The notes: generated by a model not told the origin, from the letters alone. A stretch of DNA of 14,454 nucleotides from Spirochaetaceae bacterium (GCA_031255395.1 JAIRSQ010000027.1:1-14454), one strand, 5' to 3'. Shown: positions 1 to 7,232, counted from the first letter of the stretch. Program-made: numbers and translations.

Positions 1-2
1 CA

Positions 3-230
3 TATCATCTGAAAGTAGACGAACTCAACGCCGATGTTATCCAAAACCTGAAAAACACCTTTCACCAGAGGGAAGTAGTCATTCTGCCAAAAGACACCTA
101 TGACGAATGGGAAAAAGCGCGTCACAACGCCGCATTTACAGCGGAATTGCAGAGGCGCGTAACAGCCATTGACGAAGGCAAAGGCATCGTCAAAACAATG
201 GCGGAACTTAGGGCCATGGAGCGTGAATGA
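3..230 (+). CDS. Type II antitoxin of a YoeB-type toxin, 3' part only
   Basis: The frame is open from the left edge of the window to TGA at 228-230, giving 75 residues with no start visible. The early part (LKVDELNADVIQNLKNTF) is the 'VDELN..' N-terminal segment common in small antitoxins paired with Txe/YoeB toxins. The rest is a charged helix ending LRAMERE, as expected for the toxin-wrapping C-terminal half. The stop overlaps the GTG start of the toxin gene by eight bases, the usual translational coupling of such modules. By family knowledge it should bind and neutralise the toxin and, with it, repress the shared promoter, which lies outside the window. The exact antitoxin family (RelB/Phd/YefM-like) cannot be fixed from this fragment. 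Confidence 0.7.
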   Translation, partial: YHLKVDELNADVIQNLKNTFHQREVVILPKDTYDEWEKARHNAAFTAELQRRVTAIDEGKGIVKTMAELRAMERE

Positions 231-486
231 CCTGATTTTTGACCCCGATGCCTTTAGGGAATATGTGGAGTGGCAGACCGAAGACCGCAAAACCCTCAAA
301 AAGATAAACGACCTTATTGACGACATTCAACGCAACGGTTTTATGAAAGGCATTGGCAGGCCCGAACCGCTAAAGCATATAAAAGCCTACAGCCGCCGCA
401 TTGACAACGTAAACCGCCTTATTCATACAGGTGATGAAAAGCAAAATCTGCATATCATTGCCTGCAAGGGGCATTACCATAAGTAA
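223..486 (+). CDS. yoeB: YoeB/Txe-family mRNA interferase toxin
   Basis: This is an 87-residue toxin. YoeB toxins bind the ribosome and cut mRNA in the A site. I start it at GTG 223-225 because that gives VNDLIFDPDAFREYVEWQ, matching the family N-terminus; starting upstream at 169 would place the antitoxin's coding sequence in a false frame. The RPEPLKH block holds the general-base Glu (E48), NRLIH supplies R65, and the C-terminal GHYHK supplies H84. These correspond to E46, R65 and H83 of E. coli YoeB, so the active site looks intact. Between PEPLKH and SRRI the family usually has six residues (for example NLSGFW); this protein has four (IKAY), so a loop that normally carries a Trp is shortened. 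It overlaps the antitoxin stop by eight bases. Confidence 0.88.
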   Translation: MNDLIFDPDAFREYVEWQTEDRKTLKKINDLIDDIQRNGFMKGIGRPEPLKHIKAYSRRIDNVNRLIHTGDEKQNLHIIACKGHYHK

Positions 487-500
487 TTCGGTAACACAGA

Positions 501-549
501 CCGTCATTGCGAGCGCTCGGCAACCTGCCGGCGAAGCAATCCGGCGCGG
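501..549. repeat. Dispersed 'GTCATTGCGAG...GAAGCAATCC' repeat
   Basis: The sequence runs CCGTCATTGCGAGCG, then about 17 bases, then GCGAAGCAATCCGGCG. The same two blocks recur at 10821-10920 and, decayed, at 1509-1540. From memory, intergenic repeats with this wording occur in many unrelated bacterial genomes. It sits between the toxin gene and the next gene pair, a position that fits an intergenic non-coding repeat. No target-site duplication was recognised. Confidence 0.6.
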
Positions 550-673
550 AGACTGTAAAGGCAGGACTGCACGGGAACGAGAACTTGACAAGTGTCAGGG
601 AGGCGTGTTATTGTTTATCAAAAGGTCATAGAGTGGCGCTTTCTTCCGAATATGTCACTGAAAAGAGAGGTTT

Positions 674-934
674 ATGATGGAAGAACTGGATAAAATAGTC
701 ATTGGCGCTTTAAAGGAATGTACTACCAGGATGTCTATTGAAGATACTTTTAACCGATACGAAATAGCGAGTATTCAAGAACGAATCAATAAACTTAACC
801 AATGTATGGGGGATCCGCAGACCTTTTTCTCATCTGGCAAGGTTTCTCTAGAAGAAACTTACGAGCTTACAATCCAGATGTTTCTTACCATGTCATGGAA
901 GCTGAACAAAATCTATGAGAGAATGGGCTGGTAG
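674..934 (+). CDS. Small helical protein of unknown function, paired with an ImmA/IrrE-like peptidase
   Basis: I do not recognise this protein. It has 86 residues, or 85 if the second ATG at 677 is used. An AGAGAGG ribosome-binding site ends at 670, three bases before the first ATG and six before the second, so 677 is the better-spaced start. The protein looks wholly alpha-helical and soluble (EELDKIVIGALKE, IQERINKLNQCM, LEETYELTIQMFLTMSWKLNKI), with no signal peptide or zinc motif. Its stop is six bases before the next ATG, so it is surely co-transcribed with the metallopeptidase at 941. A partner or substrate role for that peptidase is an inference from position alone. Confidence 0.65.
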   Translation: MMEELDKIVIGALKECTTRMSIEDTFNRYEIASIQERINKLNQCMGDPQTFFSSGKVSLEETYELTIQMFLTMSWKLNKIYERMGW

Positions 935-940
935 CCGCGA

Positions 941-1498
941 ATGTCTGAATTTTCCATTACTGACGAGAAAATCGCCCATATTTCCGATCAATTCCGGGTT
1001 GAGAAATCCTATGTAGAGACTGTTTTTGGGATTTTTTCCAAAGTCATTGGCGGAATGAAAAATCAGTATTTGGCGCATATTATCCGTTGCATGGAGTCGT
1101 ATATCCGGCGAAAAACGGATAATCCAATGTTTCAGATAAACACCTTCCCGTTGGCTCCTGATTCCCCGGTATTAAACGTGGGATGTGCCCAGTATTATCC
1201 CAAACGGTACTTCTCAATATTTTTTCATCCCCGCATGGAGGAGAAGCAGCTTCGCGTTTGCCTGGCTCATGAACTGGGCCATCTTTTTATTATCGAATTA
1301 TTGAATGAAGAGAAAAGCGCCGAATCAAAACCTTTCGATGAAACAACGCTAACGGAGCCGCTTTCATCCATTTTTGGCATATTTACCATTATGGACAAGA
1401 ATCTTTTTTACGAAGAAACCGCTCCAAAATTCAATCACCGTTCATGGGAAGAACTTGTACAAGCCTTTGTTCACTTGCAGGATAAAACAATTAACTAG
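941..1498 (+). CDS. ImmA/IrrE-like zinc metallopeptidase
   Basis: This is a 185-residue protein with a clear zincin motif, AHELGHL, at residues 109-115. H110 and H114 are metal ligands and E111 is the catalytic base. The preceding strand (YFSIFFHPRMEEKQLRVCL) and motif layout match the ImmA/IrrE peptidase domain. In that family a third acidic ligand follows, usually in an E..A..FA helix; the best candidate here is E139 in LTEPLSSIFGIF. ImmA/IrrE proteins typically cleave a repressor or act in toxin-like modules beside an HTH protein. No HTH domain is present here, and the neighbour at 674 is not an evident repressor, so the target is unknown. The gene follows that neighbour by six bases. Confidence 0.72.
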   Translation: MSEFSITDEKIAHISDQFRVEKSYVETVFGIFSKVIGGMKNQYLAHIIRCMESYIRRKTDNPMFQINTFPLAPDSPVLNVGCAQYYPKRYFSIFFHPRMEEKQLRVCLAHELGHLFIIELLNEEKSAESKPFDETTLTEPLSSIFGIFTIMDKNLFYEETAPKFNHRSWEELVQAFVHLQDKTIN

Positions 1499-1508
1499 GT
1501 AGCGATTG

Positions 1509-1540
1509 CCGTCATTGCGAACATCCCGCCTCGTCATTGC
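1509..1540. repeat. Decayed copy of the GTCATTGCGA repeat
   Basis: CCGTCATTGCGAACATCC is followed by a second CGTCATTGC at 1532-1540. Both match the left block of the repeat at 501-549, but no GAAGCAATCC half follows, so the copy is partial. It lies just after the peptidase stop. Confidence 0.4.
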
Positions 1541-1575
1541 CATGCGTGCCGTCCTGTTATGATAAGCGATAACTT

Positions 1576-1621
1576 AAAAAAGAAGACCCTGCGCCGGTCA
1601 ACAAAATTGACCGGCGCAGGG
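1576..1621 (-). terminator. Intrinsic terminator of the C45 hydrolase gene
   Basis: A perfect 15-bp inverted repeat (CCCTGCGCCGGTCAA at 1587-1601 and its complement at 1607-1621) encloses a five-base loop. Read on the minus strand it is followed by TCTTCTTTTTT, an excellent U-tract. It lies about 40 bases after the stop of the minus-strand gene ending at 1662. Confidence 0.85.
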
Positions 1622-1661
1622 CGTAAAATTAGCGGTTCTCTTGCACGTCTTACTCTACGCG

Positions 1662-3122
1662 CTACTTTCCAGCTTCCGGCAACACCGTCCATGGCTCTGA
1701 CGGACGATCGTGCAGGAACGGGCGCAGATGCTCAAATTGGGGGTGCTTCTTTAGGAAGTCCCTCACAGACCACGCTGCGCCGCAACTGCTGCCCCAGCGG
1801 GCGTGAAGCTGTAAGCGCGTAGCGAGATCCGAGTCAATGCCCATCCCGTCAATCGTGCCTCTGGGCTGATACGGTTTTGGGCGCGACGGATCGGACATAT
1901 ACTCCCGTTTGTCTAAATCGTAGTGAGAACAGACAGTGCGGCTGTTGCCGTTGGTTTCAGTCTCATTGTAGACATCATAGTGGTCAGCGATTATCTTTTC
2001 GCCTGTTTGAAGATTGATGCCTTTTTTCTCGCCGTACTTCTCTATTAACTGCGTCAGACGCACGCGTCTTGCGCCTTGGTGGCGGCGAATGTCATCTCCG
2101 CCGTCATTGGAGCATTCCAGATGCACGATGGGCGGATATTTAGGATAGTTCGCGCCGAAGAAATAAGGCTTTTCGTCATCGGCCTTCTTGTGGGTAACGT
2201 TATAGAATTCCAGCCCCTCTTCAAATTCCCAGATTGAGTTGTCGCGGTAATCCGCAAGCATCCATGTGTTGGCGCAGTCACCGCTCTCGCCGGTACGCAT
2301 AATATTGACGAAAGAAGTGCCGTCGCCTTCGTCATTGATTGACGTGAAATGCTGAACGGCACGGCGGATGCGGTCAAATTCGGGAATGCCGTCTTTGTTG
2401 TAGCGATTGAACCCGCCGATTGTCGTTTCCGTAATCGCCACGCGATCATGATTGTCCTTGCCGACCTTCACAACGTAGAAATCCGCTATGGAATGAACAT
2501 ATCCGATTTGAGTCTGCATGGTAAAGGCATGCCCTTTATCAGGGGTGATTGCCGCGATAACATTGGAGTAACCGCTTGCCTCGAACACGTTAAACGAGTT
2601 GTGATACATTACCGGTTTGCCATCGGTCGTGTAACTGCCTGTGGCGACAAACGCGGAGCAGCGGTCGCGACGCGCCTTGATAGGCGGGGTCAAATGCGCC
2701 GCGCCGTTCTCGACTATCTTTGAATAGTACTGGTACGCGCGATTCGCGTCAAACGCATAGCCTGACCATCCCTCCATCCAGTTGAGCAGTACGATGTCCC
2801 AGAGGTCGTAGCTAGTTCGGAGAATGTTGTTTACACCCAACGCTATGGCGTTCATTTCCTCGACAATTTCGGCGGACAGTTTGCCGTCCGCGAGCCGTTT
2901 GACATCGTGGCGGGCATACTTGTAGTCAACTCCCACGCACGCCCAGACATATAGGCGGGATTCCTCAATGTAGCTGCGGATTTCCTCCGCAAGCATTACC
3001 CCGTGGTCGTAACCGATCTGAACATTCGTGCCCTTCAAATCTAATACGTACCACCCGTCTTTGCACCGGCAACTTCCGCCGTTTTGAGCGCGTTCCGTGC
3101 GCTTGCGTGAATCAAATACCAT
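1662..3122 (-). CDS. C45-family / phospholipase-B-like Ntn-hydrolase
   Basis: This 486-residue protein belongs to the N-terminal-nucleophile hydrolases that include acyl-CoA:6-aminopenicillanate acyltransferase (peptidase family C45) and phospholipase-B-like proteins. The likely nucleophile is C155 in RDRCSAFVATG, followed by GKPVMYHNSF (N175), which matches the 'CSA...HN' core. The later CANTWMLADYRDNSIWEFE block resembles the 'N..W...D' strand of the same fold. In this class the enzyme cuts itself before the Cys, freeing it to hydrolyse or transfer an amide or acyl group; the substrate cannot be told. No signal peptide is seen, so it is probably cytoplasmic. ATG 3120-3122 has AAAGGAG nine bases upstream. 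The gene has its own promoter (3162-3190) and terminator (1576-1621). Confidence 0.8.
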   Translation of the reverse strand: MVFDSRKRTERAQNGGSCRCKDGWYVLDLKGTNVQIGYDHGVMLAEEIRSYIEESRLYVWACVGVDYKYARHDVKRLADGKLSAEIVEEMNAIALGVNNILRTSYDLWDIVLLNWMEGWSGYAFDANRAYQYYSKIVENGAAHLTPPIKARRDRCSAFVATGSYTTDGKPVMYHNSFNVFEASGYSNVIAAITPDKGHAFTMQTQIGYVHSIADFYVVKVGKDNHDRVAITETTIGGFNRYNKDGIPEFDRIRRAVQHFTSINDEGDGTSFVNIMRTGESGDCANTWMLADYRDNSIWEFEEGLEFYNVTHKKADDEKPYFFGANYPKYPPIVHLECSNDGGDDIRRHQGARRVRLTQLIEKYGEKKGINLQTGEKIIADHYDVYNETETNGNSRTVCSHYDLDKREYMSDPSRPKPYQPRGTIDGMGIDSDLATRLQLHARWGSSCGAAWSVRDFLKKHPQFEHLRPFLHDRPSEPWTVLPEAGK

Positions 3123-3161
3123 AATCGCATACTCCTTTCATCTATAAAAATATGAGCTTTT

Positions 3162-3190
3162 ATTATACGCTTGATGTCATGCAATGTAAA
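3162..3190 (-). promoter_or_regulatory. Near-consensus sigma-70 promoter of the C45 hydrolase gene
   Basis: On the minus strand TTTACA (3185-3190) and a perfect TATAAT (3162-3167) are separated by exactly 17 bases. The predicted start lies about 30-35 bases before the ATG, leaving room for the AAAGGAG ribosome-binding site. This allows the hydrolase gene to be expressed independently of the operon upstream of it. Confidence 0.8.
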
Positions 3191-3226
3191 GAAGCGACGT
3201 TGGCTTATTCTGCCTATTTCATGCCG

Positions 3227-5632
3227 TTATCCTAATTTCTCCACAATGCGGATCGTTTTGTCGTCATAAGAGAACACAAAACGATTGTCATTTAACACAT
3301 TATGCATATTGTAAAACCATTCCGTTTTGCCCAAAAATCCGGCCTCGCGCAATAATCGTCTAAATTTTTCGGATTTGGCGTTATACGGAATTCCCATTTT
3401 TGATTTAATGTAATCATAGATAATATCTGCCAGTGATGAGTTATCCGTTATTCTGACAAAAGCTCCCGCTATGCGATAGGGCGATTGCCCTGAAAATGAA
3501 AAAACAGGCTTATAACCGGTTTCATAACGGTATTTTATAACCTCTTGCAACAGCAACAAAGTCCAAGGCAAGCCTATTGGAAGCCGTGGCAATTTGTCAA
3601 ACCAGCCGCTGTCAATATTTCTGGGAATGATATAATGAGCGTCCGCAAACAACTCGTCAAGCAAAGCCGTTATTTTTTTTATATCAGATTCATTTAACAT
3701 CAGGCTGTCCGACAAAATATATGTTTTCTCGTCATAGAAATAAAATGTAGCGTCTTTTTTATTATGAATATAGTTAATGATTATATTCTTTTTTATTCTT
3801 AGCTGCGCAAGGAATTTCTCGCATTCTTTACGATGAATTATACCGCCATTTTGCCTTGAAAGATTGATCAGTACCCCCTTATTGCTTTTGGAATAGTCAG
3901 GTTCTTTCTCATAGACGTGCAAGCCTTCGGCAAAAGTAAAATTATATCCGCGGTATTTTTCTTTGGAAAACAAGTGCCTTGTTAAGGCATATATCCTTTT
4001 TTCCGCGTTAAAACAGTTAGCGTCCATAAGCGCGGGCATGGCAGTAAGTGCCGATTCAAACAAGACGCGCCTGTTGGCATAACCGTAAAAATGTTTAAAA
4101 TGCTTCCCCAGTATTTTTAGTAATGTGTCAGCTACGGTTTTAATATCCGTTATTGAACTTTTAAGGATATAAGCGTCATCTTCAATTTCAACGATATTAT
4201 TATCCGATTGGATAATTTTTTTCAGGGTACTGGCAGATACCCTTATATCGATATTATTGTACAGATCTTCGATTGCGCTTGGCTTTAAGCGTTTTGTCGA
4301 TAAAAATGTTTCAATATCAAGCAATATTTTTTTATGATTTTCTTTTAATACGAATTTTTTCTCAGGAGCCTTATATTTATAAAGAGAAAAATCAATATCC
4401 TCGCCGGCCTTATAAAAAGCTCTAATGTCGTTATTGTATAAATATTTTTTGCTTATCCGTCCTGACTTAAGAATGTATATTAACTGGTCGGTATAAACAA
4501 AGCCTGCTAAAAACTCTTTAAGCGCGGATAACGGCATAATCGAACCGCTACCGGTCTCCAAAAAGAACAAGCCCAATATATCAAAAGGCAAATCGTTTAA
4601 AAATAAAACCAATACGCCAAAACTTTTTGACTCAATCTGGCGTATTCTTTCTCTTGTTAAGCCGCATTCTTTAGCAATATTGTGCAGTGTAAGGTCTTTA
4701 GAACGCTGTTTTAGGATTAAAAATGAATCTTTATACTTGGCGTCGTTATATACAGCGTCAAATATGTTTTGTATTTTTAGTATAAAATCTAAAGATAAAA
4801 ATCTGTTAAACAGGACGAGTTTTGACGCGACGCTGGTATTTAATGTTTCTTCAAATAATGCGGGTATATCTTTTACCTGTTTGATTCCTTGTAGCAGCGG
4901 GAGCAACGCAAGATTGTCAATATTTTCATCTTGCGAAATGGCAAAATAGCTTTCTAAATAATGCGCCTGCCTATGCGCGGGTATTTTTTGAAATGTTTCG
5001 TTTAATATGTCAAGCCTGTATTTCATTTGCTGTTGAAAAAGGGCTTTGAAATTGGCAGCGCTATTTTCATCGCCGTTTTCTGCGCCCAGAACCGGCTTTA
5101 TTTGCTCAACGCTCGATAAGGCTTCCAGGATAGCCGTTTCATTTTTGCTTTTAAGCTTTGTTATTTTCGCGGCATTTAGTTTTATTATGTCGGCAATTGT
5201 AAATATTCCGACTGATCGCAAAAATTCCGATGTTTGGACAGAAATATCCAAAGAACCGACAGAGTCGCTTGGCAATAAAACTTCCGGCGTTCCAATATGC
5301 CGGCATTCAGGAGTATTTATCTGTTCATAGCAAGCGCTATTTTTTGCTGCCGCTGAAAACGCCTGTTTCAGCGCGGCTTGGCAATTAAAGACTTCTTCCC
5401 TGCTTCTTTGGCCAAGGTTTTTAAAACGGCTTAAATCGCTTTTTGTTAACGCCATAAACGCTGATACCGATTCGATACCGGCTTTAGCCAAGGCGCCATG
5501 CGATCTTTTTGAAAGGCCAATGACGGCAAGAGGAGATTTTAAAGAAACTATGTTAGGTATTTCTATTGTTGAATTGGTTGGCCGCAAGGCATATTCGCCA
5601 GGGTTTGCCTTTGAACGCTTTGAGTTTGTCAT
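3227..5632 (-). CDS. Large transcription-factor-like fusion: two alpha-CTD-like domains, sigma-70 region-4 HTH, winged-helix modules
   Basis: This is an 801-residue protein. Residues ~36-90 (LSKRSHGALAKAGIESV ... FKNLGQRSREEV) closely follow the RNA polymerase alpha C-terminal domain. A second, weaker copy lies at ~128-175 (FLRSVGIFTIADIIKL). Residues ~305-345 read LTLHNIAKECGLTRERIRQI, a textbook sigma-70 region 4.2 helix-turn-helix that normally contacts the -35 element. After it, ~432-490 looks like a HARE-type winged helix, and similar helix-strand units may recur towards the C-terminus. No sigma region 2, signal peptide or membrane segment is seen. I recall published analyses of the HARE-HTH domain that mention bacterial proteins mixing alpha-subunit and sigma features; this appears to be one. 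GGAG lies seven bases before ATG 5630-5632. The gene is AT-richer than its neighbours and follows the oxidoreductase by 34 bases. Confidence 0.85.
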   Translation of the reverse strand: MTNSKRSKANPGEYALRPTNSTIEIPNIVSLKSPLAVIGLSKRSHGALAKAGIESVSAFMALTKSDLSRFKNLGQRSREEVFNCQAALKQAFSAAAKNSACYEQINTPECRHIGTPEVLLPSDSVGSLDISVQTSEFLRSVGIFTIADIIKLNAAKITKLKSKNETAILEALSSVEQIKPVLGAENGDENSAANFKALFQQQMKYRLDILNETFQKIPAHRQAHYLESYFAISQDENIDNLALLPLLQGIKQVKDIPALFEETLNTSVASKLVLFNRFLSLDFILKIQNIFDAVYNDAKYKDSFLILKQRSKDLTLHNIAKECGLTRERIRQIESKSFGVLVLFLNDLPFDILGLFFLETGSGSIMPLSALKEFLAGFVYTDQLIYILKSGRISKKYLYNNDIRAFYKAGEDIDFSLYKYKAPEKKFVLKENHKKILLDIETFLSTKRLKPSAIEDLYNNIDIRVSASTLKKIIQSDNNIVEIEDDAYILKSSITDIKTVADTLLKILGKHFKHFYGYANRRVLFESALTAMPALMDANCFNAEKRIYALTRHLFSKEKYRGYNFTFAEGLHVYEKEPDYSKSNKGVLINLSRQNGGIIHRKECEKFLAQLRIKKNIIINYIHNKKDATFYFYDEKTYILSDSLMLNESDIKKITALLDELFADAHYIIPRNIDSGWFDKLPRLPIGLPWTLLLLQEVIKYRYETGYKPVFSFSGQSPYRIAGAFVRITDNSSLADIIYDYIKSKMGIPYNAKSEKFRRLLREAGFLGKTEWFYNMHNVLNDNRFVFSYDDKTIRIVEKLG

Positions 5633-5666
5633 AATATCTCCAAAAACATGATATCTATTCAGAAGC

Positions 5667-6725
5667 CTAGCGTATTTGACTCAAATACTCTATAACGGCT
5701 AGGGCTTGTTCCGCTCCTGAGACGGGCTTTACGGTTTCATCGCGCGCGCAGGAAACGGCGTCGGCGAGCATTCCGGAAAAATAGCCTGTCAAACCCTCGA
5801 AACCGGAGCGCGCCTTTGCCAGCGAGCGAAATCTCTCTGCATAAGCGGACGGCGCGCTGTTATACACCTCGAAAACGCCGTTCCCTATAAGCAGCCTGCC
5901 CGCCTCGCAAGAAACGTCTATCTCGAAAACCAGATGATCGCGTCCTGCGCCCGTCTCAATGCAGAACGGCATCGAGGCGGGTTCTCCGTTCGGACGGAAG
6001 CCGAGAGCGTTGCCGTACAGAAAGGCCGTGCCGTCCGTAGACCGCATTGCGGCCCCGCAACGCCTCTCGTGCCGCAATGAAACGCCGCACAAAAACATGA
6101 TCGCGTCAGCAAGATGCGTTCCGTCATGCCAAAGAACATCTATCAGCCGCCTGTTTTTGCCCATGAAAAGTGTTGCCTTGACAGAAAGCGTCCTGCCGAG
6201 TGTTTCATTCATCAAAATTGAGCGCGCTTCGTTGTAATCGGCGGCATAACGGCGCTCGTGATTCACGACAATACGGGTTTTGGAAGCAAGCGCGGCGATT
6301 TTGCGGGCGGAACGGAGACTGTCAGCAAGCGGTTTTTCGCAAATTACAACGGGAACTCCCATTCGGGCGGCAAGATTGCAGTAGAAAAGATGGCTGTCGG
6401 GATGAGTCGCCACGCAAAGTATCTTGCAGGAGCGCTCCGCAAGCATGGTGGCGGCGTTATCATAAACTGGAACATTCCATCGTTCGGCAAACAGCCTTCG
6501 TCTTTCGGCAGATGTGTCGGCTCCGGCTGTGAGCGTACAGTCGGGACAGGCGAAAATCGCTCCCGCGTGGGTGCAGGGTTTTTCGCGCAACGCGTCGTCC
6601 TCCAAAAGGCTTGCAATGCGTCCAAGCCCGACGATAGCCGCCGGAACAGGCCCGCCTGGCGAATCGTCCGGCAGTCCGCTATATTGCCCTATTGGCGGCG
6701 TTAAATTTTGCCCGTTTCGTGCCAT
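5667..6725 (-). CDS. Gfo/Idh/MocA-family NAD(P)-dependent oxidoreductase
   Basis: This is a 352-residue dehydrogenase-like protein. The Rossmann dinucleotide loop is AAIVGLGRIA (29-38). The family EKP signature is at 130-132 (ICEKPLA), where K131 is usually catalytic. The second domain carries WHDGTHLADAI (199-209), matching the G..H..D motif with H204 and D207. Family members oxidise or reduce sugars, inositols and related compounds; nothing here fixes the substrate. The annotated ATG leaves about 26 residues before the Rossmann strand, longer than usual, and has no clear ribosome-binding site, so the true start may be downstream or the gene may be translated by coupling. It overlaps the 3' end of the J-domain gene by 25 bases and precedes the alpha-CTD/sigma-like gene by 34 bases, implying one operon. 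Confidence 0.88.
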   Translation of the reverse strand: MARNGQNLTPPIGQYSGLPDDSPGGPVPAAIVGLGRIASLLEDDALREKPCTHAGAIFACPDCTLTAGADTSAERRRLFAERWNVPVYDNAATMLAERSCKILCVATHPDSHLFYCNLAARMGVPVVICEKPLADSLRSARKIAALASKTRIVVNHERRYAADYNEARSILMNETLGRTLSVKATLFMGKNRRLIDVLWHDGTHLADAIMFLCGVSLRHERRCGAAMRSTDGTAFLYGNALGFRPNGEPASMPFCIETGAGRDHLVFEIDVSCEAGRLLIGNGVFEVYNSAPSAYAERFRSLAKARSGFEGLTGYFSGMLADAVSCARDETVKPVSGAEQALAVIEYLSQIR

Positions 6726-7144
6726 TCGCGGATACGCTCGTAGGCTGAGTTTATTTTGGCTGATTTCTCAGTCGCTTTTTTCCTGTCGTTCTCGTTCAGG
6801 TTATGGCGGTCAGGGTGGTGGCGTTTCAGAAGCCGCCAGTACGCGGCCTTGCATTGCTCCGCGCTCGCGCCGAATTCCACGCCCAGTTCGGCAAAACAGC
6901 CCCGCAACTCTTCGGGAACGGGCTTAGGCGACGCTTTCCATGCCGTGCCGTCACCGGAAACCGCTCTTTCCGATCCGCTATTGCCAGCGTAAACGTTCTT
7001 CCTGCTCAAAAACTGATCGAGTTCGTCGAATGCCTGTTCTAAATCAGGGTCGCCGTAAGAACGGCGTTCGCGCCCGTCGCTCCAGTCGCCATTGCTGTTC
7101 AGGTAACTGCGAAAAACGCCGGCCAAGCGGTCAAGTATTGCCAC
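6701..7144 (-). CDS. Small J-domain (DnaJ-like) co-chaperone
   Basis: The protein has 147 residues with a C-terminal J domain at ~82-143, including the HPD motif at 110-112 (LLKRHHPDRHN) that stimulates Hsp70 ATPase. No Gly/Phe region, zinc-finger or substrate-binding domain of full DnaJ is present, so it is a stand-alone J protein that probably recruits DnaK to a particular client. The N-terminal half (ILDRLAGVFRSYLN, then PDLEQAFDELDQFL) is helical and resembles short J proteins of spirochaetes as I recall them. The start is GTG 7142-7144, with no ribosome-binding site and a -10 box five bases away, suggesting a leaderless message. Its 3' end overlaps the oxidoreductase gene by 25 bases. 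Confidence 0.85.
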   Translation of the reverse strand: MAILDRLAGVFRSYLNSNGDWSDGRERRSYGDPDLEQAFDELDQFLSRKNVYAGNSGSERAVSGDGTAWKASPKPVPEELRGCFAELGVEFGASAEQCKAAYWRLLKRHHPDRHNLNENDRKKATEKSAKINSAYERIREWHETGKI

Positions 7145-7149
7145 AACAG

Positions 7150-7180
7150 ATTATATATCATAAGAACCGTATAATTTCAA
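7150..7180 (-). promoter_or_regulatory. Promoter of the J-domain/oxidoreductase/alpha-CTD-sigma operon
   Basis: On the minus strand TTGAAA (7175-7180) is followed 17 bases later by TATATA and 19 bases later by TATAAT (7150-7155). Either -10 box would start transcription at or within a base or two of the GTG at 7144. No Shine-Dalgarno sequence fits between them. Confidence 0.5.
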
Positions 7181-7200
7181 CCGGTTTGTCAAGCGGGAGT

Positions 7201-7232
7201 ACGAGCGCGAGCGCAAATTAGCTCGCTCTTGT
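7201..7232. promoter_or_regulatory. Imperfect inverted repeat between divergent genes
   Basis: ACGAGCGCGAGC and GCTCGCTCTTGT pair at 10 of 12 positions plus one G-T wobble, around an eight-base loop. It lies in the 130-base gap between the J-domain operon and the BpuR-like gene. With no T-tract it is not a standard terminator; an operator or an mRNA hairpin is possible but unproven. Confidence 0.3.

Noticed and set aside
431..631. 66-codon plus-strand and 73-codon minus-strand frames near the toxin gene end
   Set aside because: Both run through the dispersed repeat at 501-549 and lack ribosome-binding sites or protein-like composition.
2349..2723. Plus-strand 124-codon frame opposite the C45 gene
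   Set aside because: It lies wholly inside the well-supported hydrolase gene, has no ribosome-binding site and resembles no protein family.
5959..6704. Several plus-strand frames opposite the oxidoreductase gene
   Set aside because: They are antisense to conserved Gfo/Idh/MocA motifs; open frames are common opposite GC-rich genes.
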